Source: Desulfobacteraceae bacterium | GTDB taxonomy: Bacteria; Desulfobacterota; Desulfobacteria; Desulfobacterales; Desulfosarcinaceae | Reading direction: 5' to 3' | DNA length: 62,977 nucleotides | NCBI GenBank assembly: GCA_024230435.1 | Contig: JAAERL010000405.1 | Location: forward strand, 1-62,977 | In this document: piece by piece, positions 20,668 through 29,523 of the stretch | How the letters are laid out: each line of letters starts with the position of its first letter | Numbering within the stretch: position 1 is the first letter of the stretch | Translations under genes and position numbers: made by a program | The notes under the pieces: model-generated | Told to the model about the DNA's origin: nothing | Database searches by the model: none | The model's input: only the letters and a program-made list of their open reading frames with translations

Positions 20668-22399
20668 TTTCAAGCTCCTGAAGCGCATGCACCCGGGCAT
20701 AATATCCCTTGGCGGTCACAAGTTGCTGATGGGTTCCATGTTCAACAATCCGGCCCTGATCCAGACTCACAATAACCGATGCCTTGTGAATGGCTGATAG
20801 CCGGTGTGACACGATAAGTACAGTCTTTTGACGGGACAACCGTTCCAATGTTTCAATAATATGCCGGCCTGTGCGTGCATCCACTTGACTGATAGGATCA
20901 TCGAGCAAAAAGATGGGCCGGTCCGTCAACAGCGCCCGGGCCAAAGCAATCCGCTGTTTTTGCCCTCCGGATAACAAGACGCCTTTTTCACCAGCGAGGG
21001 TGTCAAGCCCGGAAGGAAAAACATCGATGGTTTCGGCAAGACCGGTATCCTTGATAACTTTGGAAAGCTTTTGCTCTGTGCAGCCGGGGCAACCGAACGC
21101 AATATTGTCGCGCACCGTACCGGCAAAAAGAAAAGGTTCCTGGGGAACATAGGCGATATGACGCCTCAAATCCGATAACGAATAATCGCGGATATCTTTG
21201 CCATCGAGGCTGATACGGCCCTGGCTCACATCGTATAAGCGGGGCACAAGGCTCAAAATGGTGCTTTTACCGCTTCCAGGCGGCCCTACGATCCCCGTGA
21301 TCGCGCCAGGGGAAACTTCCAGTGAAATTTTATCCAAAACCTTGCGCTGTTTTGATCCTTCATAGGAAAAACAAACATCTTTGTAAACAATCCGACCTTT
21401 TACTCGTGACAACGGCACGGCATTGGGTTGCTGCCGGATATCGGACTGCTTTTCCAGAATCACTTTCAGACGATGCAAGGAGGCTCCCCCCCGCTGGATT
21501 AAATTGGCCACCCAGCCCATGGCCATCATCGGCCAGGTCAACAAGTTTAAATAACCAATAAAAGCAACAAAATCACCCGGGGTAATTTCATTGAGAATGG
21601 CCCGTTTTCCACCCAGTAATAGCACCAGGGCGACGCTTATATTGGTCATTAGCAGCATAAAAGGAAAAAAAGCGGCGGTAACGGTTACAAGCTTGATGTT
21701 TTCAGATACATAAATTTGCGAGGCCCCGCGAACAGCGCTTTCAGAATTTTTTTCTCCAGCGTGGGCCTTGGTCAGCCGAATGGCGCCAAACCTCTCCCGA
21801 ACCGTTTCGGTAAGCTCTGAAAAAGCCTCCTGGACGGATTGATACCGCTGAAACATGCGTTTTCCGAGCAGCCGGGTACCCAGAACAATCAGCGGCATGG
21901 GGATGAGCACATACAAGGTCAGTTCAACATGAATGTAAAGCATAAAGCCAATGGCCGATAGTCCGAGCACCACCGCATCGTTAAAAGCCACCAGCCCCAT
22001 GCCGGCCGCCATGCGGACCTGGGTGATATCATTGGTGGCGTGGGCCATTAAATCGCCGGTCTTTGTTTTATCGAAATAAGACGCCGAAAGGGTCTGTATA
22101 TGGTGAACAAGCCGATTGCGCAATCCTTCTTCGACCCGCCGGGCCATTCCCAAAAGGCACCTGCGCCAAATATATCGGAACAATCCGATCATAATAGCCA
22201 GCGATGCAATCATCGATGCGTAATAAACCAAGGCGCCCATGCCGGCTTTGTAAAAGGTCAAAGCATCAATTACTCCTTTGATGGCCCGGGGTATGAGCAG
22301 TTGAAAAAAATCAACCAAAATCAGGGAAAACAGCCCAAGCGAAATACGGTATCGATGTGATCTGTAATAGGGTCTAATCAGTCCAAAAGCTTTTATCAT
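20657..22399 (-). CDS. Heterodimeric ABC exporter subunit with degenerate ATPase site (MdlA/SmdA-like)
   Basis: This 580-residue exporter half has a membrane domain (about 1-310) and a nucleotide-binding domain with Walker A GPPGSGKST, signature LSGGQKQRIALARAL and Walker B FLLDDPISQVD. The catalytic Glu after Walker B is replaced by Asp, typical of the degenerate site in heterodimeric exporters such as TM287/288 or MdlAB. It is the promoter-proximal gene of a two-gene operon and overlaps the partner by 11 nt, implying translational coupling and fixed stoichiometry. It is divergent from the RNB nuclease gene, so the 170-bp gap between them holds both promoters. Confidence 0.9.
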   Translation of the reverse strand: MIKAFGLIRPYYRSHRYRISLGLFSLILVDFFQLLIPRAIKGVIDALTFYKAGMGALVYYASMIASLAIMIGLFRYIWRRCLLGMARRVEEGLRNRLVHHIQTLSASYFDKTKTGDLMAHATNDITQVRMAAGMGLVAFNDAVVLGLSAIGFMLYIHVELTLYVLIPMPLIVLGTRLLGKRMFQRYQSVQEAFSELTETVRERFGAIRLTKAHAGEKNSESAVRGASQIYVSENIKLVTVTAAFFPFMLLMTNISVALVLLLGGKRAILNEITPGDFVAFIGYLNLLTWPMMAMGWVANLIQRGGASLHRLKVILEKQSDIRQQPNAVPLSRVKGRIVYKDVCFSYEGSKQRKVLDKISLEVSPGAITGIVGPPGSGKSTILSLVPRLYDVSQGRISLDGKDIRDYSLSDLRRHIAYVPQEPFLFAGTVRDNIAFGCPGCTEQKLSKVIKDTGLAETIDVFPSGLDTLAGEKGVLLSGGQKQRIALARALLTDRPIFLLDDPISQVDARTGRHIIETLERLSRQKTVLIVSHRLSAIHKASVIVSLDQGRIVEHGTHQQLVTAKGYYARVHALQELENAI

Positions 22400-22568
22400 T
22401 ACATTAATTGCCTTAACGGTTCTATAAAATTAACAATCCGCCAATCCGTCTATTTTCACGGCTGGTATGGCTTTATTTTTGTTGCCATATTTTGATACCA
22501 TAAAACGCAACAAAAGGACGGTCAATTTATTTTGACTTTAAATCAAGTGGTTGTTAAGTAAGAATGTT

Positions 22569-24548
22569 ATGGAACCTGGCTCTATTGTAGAATTCATCGA
22601 TCAGCAAAAAATTATTTGCGCGGTTGTATTGGAAACCAAAAAGATGCGGTTGCGCTTGCTGACGGAAACTAATCGGGAAGTCAAACTCGCTGCCGCGCGT
22701 GTGTCTCATCGATCCGGGTGGCCTATGCAGTTGCCCCAAAGCCGTGAAAAACTGGTTAGCTCCCTTAAAACGATTGGGGTTCAAAGGCGAAAAGCAAGCG
22801 AACAAATTGATATTAAAGAGTTATGGGACATCCTGCACAGTGAGCAGGAATGGATTGACCTTCCAACCATGACGGATTTTTGTTTTCCCAATGAACCGGA
22901 TGACAATCATCAGGCAGCGGTCATCCGGGCCTTTTTCAGGGATAAAACTTATTTCAAATTCCAAACGGACCGTTTTTTTCCCCATACCGCTGAACAAGTC
23001 GATCAGATCATCACCCAAAAACAAGCCGCGGTGCAAAGGGAACAATTAATTGATCTCGGCGGCCTGTGGGTTCAAAAAGTCCTGAAAAATCAAAAATGCG
23101 CCGAGCCCCTGGAAAAACGGACCATTATCGAAACGCTGATATCCTATTACTTATATGATAAAGAAAGCTCTCACAGCCAAGCGGCTAAAGCCATCCTGAA
23201 AAAGGCTGCTGCTGGATCAATGTCTGCCATTTTTACATTTCTGACCAAAATTCAGGTATGGCGCCCCAATGAAAATACGGACCTTTTGCGCTATGAGGTA
23301 CCCATTGAGTTTTCCAAAAACGTTCAAATCGAAGCCGAAACATTATGCGCGTCTTTGATCAAGATGGAAGATTACCGCCACGATTTGAGTCAAACGCCTG
23401 TGATCACCATTGATGGTCCACAAACAAGTGATTTTGACGACGCCTTGAGCATCAGGCGGCAGGATGATCACTTTGTACTGGGCATCCACATTGCCGATGT
23501 CGCTCATTTCATCGCCAAGGGCAGCTCCCTGGACCGGGAAGCAAGGAACCGGGCCAGTTCGATTTATATGCCGGATCAAAAAATCCCCATGCTGCCATCG
23601 TGTCTTTCCGATGATATCTGCAGCTTGAAAGTCGGCCATGCCAGACCCGCTATCAGTACCCTGGTGCGCATTAATGAACGGGCCGAAATTTTGGATTATC
23701 AGATCGTGCCCAGTATCATTAAGGTGCACAGACAGCTAACCTACCAGGATGCGGATAATACCGCCAATGAAGACGAAGCCATCGCCGCCATGTTTGCCAT
23801 AGCGAAAAGCTATCGTTCAAAACGCCTGGACTCTGGCGCTTTGATCATCGACCTGCCGGAAATTTCCTTACGATTGAACAACTCTCAACCGCCGGAAATC
23901 AAAAAAACGGAAAGGGAAACCCCTGGACGCTTGCTTGTTTCTGAATTCATGATTCTGGCAAATGAATTGGCGGCCCGGTTTTTGGCCGAAAAAAAACTCC
24001 CGGCCATCTTCAGGGCCCAGCCCGATCCCCGGGAGCGGTTGTTCCAGCGTCAAGAAGGCACTCTTTTTCAAAATTGGATGCAACGCAAACTTCTCAGCCG
24101 CTTTGTCCTGGGGGCAAACCCGGAACCCCATAGCGGCCTTGGATTACCATCGTATGTGACCTGCACCTCCCCAATCCGGAAATACACGGATCTTATTACT
24201 CAGCGCCAATTACATGCGGCCATGGGACTGGAATCCGCATATGACAAAAAACAGATCGAAAACATCATCACATCCCTGGACCAGACCGTAGGACAGGTGG
24301 GGCGGCTGCAGTTCCGGCGTAATCGCTATTGGCTGTTAAAAGCCCTGGAAAAAAAGGTCGGTCAAAAGCAAGAGGCCATAGTGCTTAGCAAACGGCGCGA
24401 AGGCTATGCCATCCTGCTTCCAAATTATATGATCGAATGCAATTTATCCGGAGCGGAAGGCATCAAGCTCAAACCCGAAGACCCGGTCATGGTCACGATT
24501 CAACATGTCCACGCCCGTAATGACGTATTGACTGTTGTTTTTGGCTAA
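22569..24548 (+). CDS. RNB-domain (RNase II/R family) 3'-5' exoribonuclease
   Basis: The central RNB catalytic domain is clear (about residues 275-590), with the metal-binding run DGPQTSDFDDALS and the following HIADVAHFI and CTSPIRKYTDL segments; it degrades RNA hydrolytically from the 3' end. The N-terminal part lacks an obvious tandem cold-shock region and looks more like the shorter RNase II-type proteins of cyanobacteria and deltaproteobacteria. A short C-terminal S1-like stretch follows. At 659 residues it is shorter than RNase R. I prefer ATG 22569 to the TTG at 22551; neither has a strong ribosome site. The stop TAA (24546-24548) is directly followed by the repeated GAGCCTGTTTGG terminus. 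Confidence 0.88.
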   Translation: MEPGSIVEFIDQQKIICAVVLETKKMRLRLLTETNREVKLAAARVSHRSGWPMQLPQSREKLVSSLKTIGVQRRKASEQIDIKELWDILHSEQEWIDLPTMTDFCFPNEPDDNHQAAVIRAFFRDKTYFKFQTDRFFPHTAEQVDQIITQKQAAVQREQLIDLGGLWVQKVLKNQKCAEPLEKRTIIETLISYYLYDKESSHSQAAKAILKKAAAGSMSAIFTFLTKIQVWRPNENTDLLRYEVPIEFSKNVQIEAETLCASLIKMEDYRHDLSQTPVITIDGPQTSDFDDALSIRRQDDHFVLGIHIADVAHFIAKGSSLDREARNRASSIYMPDQKIPMLPSCLSDDICSLKVGHARPAISTLVRINERAEILDYQIVPSIIKVHRQLTYQDADNTANEDEAIAAMFAIAKSYRSKRLDSGALIIDLPEISLRLNNSQPPEIKKTERETPGRLLVSEFMILANELAARFLAEKKLPAIFRAQPDPRERLFQRQEGTLFQNWMQRKLLSRFVLGANPEPHSGLGLPSYVTCTSPIRKYTDLITQRQLHAAMGLESAYDKKQIENIITSLDQTVGQVGRLQFRRNRYWLLKALEKKVGQKQEAIVLSKRREGYAILLPNYMIECNLSGAEGIKLKPEDPVMVTIQHVHARNDVLTVVFG

Positions 24549-24750
24549 GAGCCTGTTTGGAAATTACTTATTCTTGCTTGTCTTAGGGTCTGATCCGATT
24601 AGATTTGGATTCGTTTTCAAGAAGCAAAGATGGATGCATACTGATTACATACTAATTATATACTAATTGCCTGTGCACATTTACGCAACAGCCTTCAGGC
24701 TGGTTTTCGCAGAAAATAAACCAGTGCGCCAATTCTTTTTTCAACCCTAA
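24546..24750. repeat. Diverged hairpin-element remnants after the RNB nuclease gene
   Basis: The stretch opens with GAGCCTGTTTGG after the TAA stop. It then contains TTAGATTTGGATTCG at about 24598, GATGGATGCATACTGA and CTGTGCACATTTACGCAAC. The same words in the same order recur at 31.74-31.84 kb, and TGGATTCGTTTTC also occurs near 41.93 kb. This defines a diverged hairpin family related to the 158-bp elements. Confidence 0.6.
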
Positions 24751-24939
24751 AGTTGCATTCATTATTTAAAAAGCAATCATGACAAAGCCTTTGCCGGAAT
24801 CGTAACCGGCAATGAAAATTACGGCTATCGAACCCGGACCTGCGCATATGAAAAACGAAACAAGGACGGCCTCGAACACGGTAAAATAACATACGGGTAT
24901 AAAAACACCGGACTGGAAAGTATTAAATTCGGAGACTGA
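24751..24939 (+). pseudogene. 3' remnant of an unidentified gene
   Basis: A 62-codon frame without a start codon reads as plausible protein, with repeated Tyr/Gly-rich phrases (ENYGYRTRTCAYEK, HGKITYGYKNTG), and ends in TGATAA. The preceding repeat region seems to have replaced the 5' part. I do not recognise the family. Its stop lies within a tandem 14-bp repeat. Confidence 0.35.
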
Positions 24940-24970
24940 TAAAAGACGACTGATAAAAGACGACTGAAAA
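24934..24970 (+). repeat. Tandem 14-bp repeat upstream of the TauE/SafE-like pseudogene
   Basis: GACTGATAAAAGAC occurs twice head to tail (24934-24947 and 24948-24961), followed by a partial third copy. It sits just before the GAGGAGG ribosome site of the broken exporter-like gene. Confidence 0.85.
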
Positions 24971-24990
24971 AAAAGAGGAGGTAATTTGCC

Positions 24991-25652
24991 CTGAATGTAT
25001 TATCATTATTCCTATTGGGACTGCTGAGTTCCGGCCATTGTATTGGAATGTGCGGTCCGTTAGTGCTTGCCATTCCGGCCAGCACAGGAAAATGGACCGC
25101 CCATATTGCCTGCCATTGAGGGCGCATTACCACCTATGCAATTACAGGCGGATTAATGGGCTTATTGGGCATCAGCGCAAGGCTGCTTGAATCAAACCGG
25201 GTTTTCATGTGGATGCCCCGGCTCAAACTTCTTTTAAGGGCAACATCTGCTTTTTTTTTACTTATCTTTGGCTTGCAGCGCCTGGGTTTTATAAACAAAC
25301 CGAAATGGATATCTAAAGCCGTTATCCGCAAAATTCCACTTATAGGCAAAACACTGAACCCTTTATTAAAAGGAAAAGACGATCTTAAACTGTTTTTTTC
25401 AGGATGTTATTGGGTTTACTGCCCAGCGGTCTTTCCTATGCCGCATTTGCCAAGGCGTTGGCGAGCGACTCAATTCTATCAGGCGCCTTGCAAACCCTGC
25501 TTTTTGGTTTGGGCGCCCTTCCTTGTTTAATGCTGATAGGTTCAGGCGTTGGTTTTATTGTTTTGCGCTACCGTGCAAAAACAGAAATGATCGCCGGACT
25601 GCTAATGATTGCCATGGCTGTCTCACTGATTTTGAAAATCAGCGGGTTGTAA
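24991..25652 (+). pseudogene. Broken TauE/SafE-like (COG2836 type) membrane protein gene
   Basis: A GAGGAGG ribosome site precedes a frame beginning at CTG 24991. It reads the family hallmark SSGHCIGMCGP and then meets an in-frame TGA at 25117-25119. The same frame continues (GRITTYAITGG, several hydrophobic helices) to about 25397, where a run of seven T is one base short. Shifting there gives MLLGLLPSGLSYAAFAKA and two more helices to a TAA at 25650-25652. Intact relatives are sulfite-exporter/copper-related membrane proteins with paired GHCxGMCGP and LPCG motifs. Two lesions suggest a pseudogene, unless the run of T reflects a sequencing error. Confidence 0.8.
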
Positions 25653-25752
25653 TGTTGCTGGCATTGACAAACCTGATTAGAATTGGCAAATCAGACTGAT
25701 TCTTAATTTAAAGGTCCTTTATCAATAGCAAAAAAACAGGAGCTTTTCCGAA

Positions 25753-26694
25753 TTGAATATTTCACTATCAGGCGCCGCCCCAATAAAACAGCAATTAACA
25801 ATTTTGTTTGCTCTATCGCGCACACCCCACGGAGTAATCGACATGGCTGCCCCGGCCGCCGCTGCGCTTTTATGCTTGGGACATTTTCCGGCGCTGCCGG
25901 TTGTTATTATCGGCATGGTGACAGTTTTTGCCGGTTATACGGCCGTCTATGCAATCAATGACCTTGTAGATCTGCGCACGGATATTGAGAAAGTGCGTAT
26001 TGGCGGATACAGCGACTGCGAAACTTACCTCGATGGGGTGCTGATCCGCCATCCCATGGCCAAAGGGATGCTCAGCTTCAAAGCCGGTTTGTTCTGGGCC
26101 CTGACATGGTCGGCAGTGGCTCTTGCAGGAGCCTTCTGGTTAAACCCGGTATGTGTTTATATTTTTTTGACAGGATGCTTGCTGGAAGCTTTCTACTGCA
26201 AATTATGGCGGGTAACTCCCCTGCGCGGCGCCGTTAACGGCCTGGTAAAGAGCCTTGGCCCCCTGGCCGCCTGCTTCGCCGTTAATCCTTGTCCCCCGGT
26301 ATTTTTTTTAATTTGTCTTTTCCTATGGTTCTTTTTTTGGGAAATCGGCGGTCAAAACATACCCGCTGACTGGACGGATATTACTGAAGACCGCCATTTC
26401 AATGCTCAAACCATACCGGTTGCCTTAGGCCTGAAGCGCAGCAGTTTGTTAAGCTTAACCTGTCTGGCAACTGCTATGTTTTTCAATGCAGCAGTTTATG
26501 TGGCCTCTGCGCTGAATTATAATGGCCCCTTTTTGCTGGCAATAGTCTTGCTAAACGTATTCTTACTGTTAAAACCCGCCATGCAATTGAACGAAACAAA
26601 GGACAGGCGTTTCGCCATGCAATTATTTAATAAAGCCAGCTACTATCCGCTGGCGAATCTTGTTCTTATCGTTTTTTTCATCATTATTCGTTGA
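25753..26694 (+). CDS. UbiA-family prenyltransferase
   Basis: This 313-residue integral membrane protein has the two Asp-rich motifs that bind prenyl diphosphate through magnesium: NDLVDLRTD near residue 75 and DWTDITED near residue 207. Hydrophobic helices fill the rest of the protein. Such enzymes attach prenyl chains to aromatic or other acceptors, for example in menaquinone synthesis. The insertion after the first motif (GGYSDCETYLDG) and the lack of quinone-pathway neighbours leave the acceptor unknown. The start is TTG 25753 with AGGAG about 10 nt upstream. It converges on the split membrane gene. Confidence 0.88.
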   Translation: MNISLSGAAPIKQQLTILFALSRTPHGVIDMAAPAAAALLCLGHFPALPVVIIGMVTVFAGYTAVYAINDLVDLRTDIEKVRIGGYSDCETYLDGVLIRHPMAKGMLSFKAGLFWALTWSAVALAGAFWLNPVCVYIFLTGCLLEAFYCKLWRVTPLRGAVNGLVKSLGPLAACFAVNPCPPVFFLICLFLWFFFWEIGGQNIPADWTDITEDRHFNAQTIPVALGLKRSSLLSLTCLATAMFFNAAVYVASALNYNGPFLLAIVLLNVFLLLKPAMQLNETKDRRFAMQLFNKASYYPLANLVLIVFFIIIR

Positions 26695-26714
26695 TCGGAA
26701 GATTGGACTTTGGT

Positions 26715-27155
26715 CTAATTTTCCATGATTGTGTTGGCTCCTCGATAGGTAAACAAGCCTATAATGCTTAAAATCGCAGAGATCATAAAAGGCGCCAATG
26801 GTGGTATTGCCGGCGTATGAGCTCTAACACTGAAAATTACTGCACCCATAATTATTGATTGTGTCAAAACAATGGATACTAAAGCCCATTTTGACCACTG
26901 CTCTGCATTTGTGAAGGCAAATATCAAAATATAAAAAATCGATAGGCCCGTGATCAGAAAATCTAATCCGGCTGCCCGCATAAAATTCAAGGTCATGGTT
27001 TGTATTCCCAGAGGCAGTTTATTTCAACTGCTACCCATGACCGCTTGATGATAGTCCATTGTTTGCGATGCGGTCAAAAACCTAAAGGCAGTGAGTATTT
27101 CACCGCAAAAAATTATAAAAAAACAGATAAAAGATATTTTTGTTAAAAATTTCAT
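26715..27155 (-). pseudogene. Small four-helix membrane protein gene interrupted by a single in-frame TGA
   Basis: A frame starting at ATG 27155, with a GGGGGC ribosome site, encodes MKFLTKISFICFF onward for 43 codons and then hits TGA at 27024-27026. The same frame continues without another stop for 102 codons to 26715. Reading TGA as Trp gives a continuous membrane protein, MGSSWNKLPLGIQ and then LNFMRAAGLDFLITG, which resembles small bacterial membrane proteins with a Trp at that position; this is a recollection, not a search. An ATG at 26996 with a weak ribosome site could restart translation and give 93 residues with three helices. A perfect inverted-repeat operator lies upstream and a PadR-like gene beyond it. 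Confidence 0.65.
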
Positions 27156-27193
27156 ACTGCCCCCATGAGTAAAAGTATTTAGAATTGATTGTT

Positions 27194-27226
27194 ATTCATA
27201 CTAATATGTACAATATTAGTATGAAT
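27194..27226. promoter_or_regulatory. Perfect 14-bp inverted repeat, likely PadR-type operator
   Basis: ATTCATACTAATAT and its exact complement flank the spacer GTACA. The site lies 38 bp upstream of the leftward membrane-protein start (27155) and 23 bp beyond the end of the PadR-like gene. A 33-bp palindrome of this kind in a promoter region is typical of a dimeric winged-helix regulator, so the neighbouring PadR-like protein is the natural candidate ligand. Confidence 0.75.
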
Positions 27227-27249
27227 CATAGTTTATTTCCTTGATATCA

Positions 27250-27651
27250 TTACTCAAATCTTTTTTTGTCTCGTAAAAATACAGCGTTAAATGTTTCAAC
27301 ATCTCCAGGCCGTTTTTTTTGGTCGACAAGCGTTAAATTTTTGATAAAGCCATTGAAAGAAAAAAACATCCGCCCCGGATTCGTGGAATAGTGTGTCATT
27401 AATTCTATAAAGTGCGCCTCTCCTTTTTTGGTAAGGAAATAAACTTTTTTTTCGGGCATCTCGCCTTTTTTCAAAGTCTTGGAGGAAAGATACTCTTTTT
27501 CGGCCAATTTTTTAATATTTTGATAAATTGTAGGTGAACCGATTTTAATAATTTTCTTGAGCCGGCTCGCTTCTATGTTTTGAGCCATTTCGCAAGCACT
27601 TGCAGAGGATTTTTTTAAATAACCTAAAATAACTAAATCAACAGCAGACAT
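27250..27651 (-). CDS. PadR-like winged-helix transcriptional regulator
   Basis: The 133-residue protein opens with the PadR pattern (DLVILGYLKKSSASACEMA) and has the recognition helix and wing region GSPTIYQNIKKLAEKEYL near residues 38-56, then KKVYFLTKKGEAHF. It is short, so only a brief C-terminal helix is left for dimerisation. GGGATT sits 7 nt before the ATG. Genes of this type often repress a neighbouring membrane-protein gene; here the palindrome at 27194-27226 between it and the split membrane gene fits that role. Both genes are on the minus strand. Confidence 0.78.
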   Translation of the reverse strand: MSAVDLVILGYLKKSSASACEMAQNIEASRLKKIIKIGSPTIYQNIKKLAEKEYLSSKTLKKGEMPEKKVYFLTKKGEAHFIELMTHYSTNPGRMFFSFNGFIKNLTLVDQKKRPGDVETFNAVFLRDKKRFE

Positions 27652-28171
27652 CGTTAATCCCTATCAAAGTATTCGTAAAAAATGCAATGCTGCACAGTGG
27701 TATGCTTCATAGTCTTTGTCAATTCGTTAGCTATAGCTTTTACTCGTTTACCAAATTTTTAAAATATCAACGATACGCTACCGGCAAGGGTCTTCACAGG
27801 CATTTTTCTTGACCCGATTTAACTTTTTTTGCAAATTGACGCTATCTGAATCCTATTGATGCAATACCGGGTTAAACGCTATAGGATAGGATCTTACAAG
27901 CATTGATGGCGCTTTTTTACCTTGATGATAGGGTTGATTTAAGATTTGACCATAAAAATTTATTTGTTTTTTTTCAAAAAGTGTACTAAGAATACTGATT
28001 GAATCAGTTATCCACACAGACCTGTATCTTAACTTCCTTAATTAGCTTTCGGATTCCGCTATAATAGATCGCATCATTGTTATTCTAAAAGATTTGCGCA
28101 GGGATAATTTATAGATATTTGTCGGAAATTTTGAATTTTGGACACAAAAAAACAGAAAAAGGATCATTTAC
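27652..28171. other. AT-rich region upstream of the histone-H1-like gene
   Basis: No gene is seen. It contains a 15-bp palindrome ACTGATT-G-AATCAGT (27994-28008) overlapping a DnaA-box-like TTATCCACA (28008-28016), and a TATAAT at 28060-28065 about 100 bp before the histone-like start that could be its -10 box. The single DnaA-box match is not evidence of an origin. Confidence 0.4.
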
Positions 28172-28582
28172 ATGAAAAAAATTAAGACCCAATTAGATTC
28201 CATCGCAAAGAATTTAAGCAATCTGGCAAAAAAAATCAAAAAAGTAAGCGGCGAGGTAAGACCCGGCACTAAGCCAGCTAAAAAGGCTGTTGCCAAAAAA
28301 ACTGTTGCCAAAAAAAAGCCGGTGGCCCGTAAAACAACTAAGGCTAAACCAAAAGCTAAAGCTAAAGCTAAAGCTAAAACTACAGCTGCAGCTGCAGCCA
28401 GAAAAGGCACGGTTCTGGACAAAGTATATGACGTTATCTCTAAAAGTCGAAGTGGAGCCAATATTGCGACTCTTAAAGGAAAAACCAAACTGGAAGCTCG
28501 TCAGCTCAGCAACGCTCTTTACAAACTTAGTAAACAGGGAAAAATTAAAAGCAAATCAAGAGGCATTTATGTCAAATCCTAA
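28172..28582 (+). CDS. Histone H1-like Lys/Ala-rich DNA-binding protein with C-terminal winged-helix-like domain
   Basis: The 136-residue protein has three parts: a short amphipathic N-terminus (MKKIKTQLDSIAKNLSNLAKK), a Lys/Ala/Pro-rich tail (about 30-88) including a run of KAKAKAKAK encoded by near-identical AAAGCT repeats, and a folded C-terminal domain (about 90-136; VLDKVYDVISKSRSGANIATLKGKT) that looks like a small winged helix. It probably binds DNA non-specifically as a nucleoid protein, like bacterial H1 homologues of the AlgP/HctA type, with the folded domain adding specificity. AAGGAT lies 8 nt before the ATG. It stands alone between AT-rich gaps. Confidence 0.82.
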   Translation: MKKIKTQLDSIAKNLSNLAKKIKKVSGEVRPGTKPAKKAVAKKTVAKKKPVARKTTKAKPKAKAKAKAKTTAAAAARKGTVLDKVYDVISKSRSGANIATLKGKTKLEARQLSNALYKLSKQGKIKSKSRGIYVKS

Positions 28583-29244
28583 AAATTAGAAGGGTATTGC
28601 TAATATTAGCGACCTGGTAGTCTCAATACCAAGTATATTGATAGCGCACCTTTTCGAAAATGCTTTTTGCCGCGCCTCTTGTTGAGAAGGGGGCATACTT
28701 TTGAACCGTTCTTTTTTCCTTTACGATTTTCCACAGGCTTCTATATTTAATGCCTGAACAAGAGGTGCTGTAATTGCGTTACTCCCACGCATTCATTGCA
28801 CTTGACGGTCAAATTTCAGATATCTATTGAACACATTAAGACCAACCGTCCGATTTTTAGCTCAAAATCAGGTCCGGGGGATATTTTTTTCCACATAATG
28901 CCATTGAACCCCGGACCTGCTAAAGTTTGCTCGAAATGATTGGTTTACCCTCGCGTTTTTCCTTCATTATCAAAAAAGCTCCGAAATACAACCTGAACTT
29001 AAACAGGGCCAGCTTAAACAGGTAAATTTGTATCAAATCAAGGCGCACAAAAAATTTTAGGATCATGAAAATTTAAATCATCCGGTTTTGAACCGGATTT
29101 GGCTCTTTATCAGGGTATTAGAAAATATTGGACAAATTAGCAGTTTATGAATGAAAAATCGTTTGTCCGGTATCGATAAAATGGGGCTATCACATGGCTA
29201 CCCCTCCCCCAAAAAAAAAGATTTATTCGATAGAGAGGTAAACA
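28583..29244. other. Intergenic region with inverted repeats and a diverged hairpin remnant
   Basis: No gene is evident. A perfect 11-bp inverted repeat CAGGTCCGGGG lies at 28869-28879 and 28909-28919. From about 29015 to 29160 the sequence resembles the second hairpin family (words ACAGGTAAATTTGT, CAAGGCGCACAAAAAATTTTAGGATCA, TATTGGACAAATTAGC), matching parts of the copies at 34.8, 41.7 and 51.4 kb. Confidence 0.5.
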
Positions 29245-29523
29245 ATGAATGAAAATGAAAACGTATCAAGGGATGTAATAAAAGAGGCAGTTCTTGATAA
29301 GCTTGAATCTTTGGCTAGACCCAAGCAAACGATCAATGAACAGATGCACTTTCAGCAAGATCTTGATCTGGGAACTTCCTTCAAGGCGGCATTGTCATTA
29401 CCATTTTCTAAAATATCAAATTGTTACGGAGGCCAAACTGTGAGTAGTACGGAAACCAAAATGCTTGAAATTGTAAAAAACGCTATTGATTTAGTCTACA
29501 AGAAAGCCAATAGGAAAGCATGA
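29245..29523 (+). CDS. Small soluble protein of unknown function, coupled to an outer-membrane protein gene
   Basis: The 92-residue product is hydrophilic with amphipathic helices at both ends and no signal peptide; I do not recognise a family. GAGAGG sits just upstream of the ATG, and the stop overlaps the next gene's start as ATGA, so the two are translated as a unit. The pairing suggests a role connected to the barrel protein, but the sequence gives no direct clue. Confidence 0.65.
   Translation: MNENENVSRDVIKEAVLDKLESLARPKQTINEQMHFQQDLDLGTSFKAALSLPFSKISNCYGGQTVSSTETKMLEIVKNAIDLVYKKANRKA

Noticed and set aside
27024-27026. General TGA recoding in this genome
   Set aside because: Many clearly intact genes end in TGA at the expected length (for example the DUF444 gene and the ABC subunit at 20657), so TGA is a normal stop here.
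28008-28016. TTATCCACA, a perfect DnaA-box match
   Set aside because: A single 9-mer is expected by chance in a window this size, and there is no dnaA, dnaN or box cluster.
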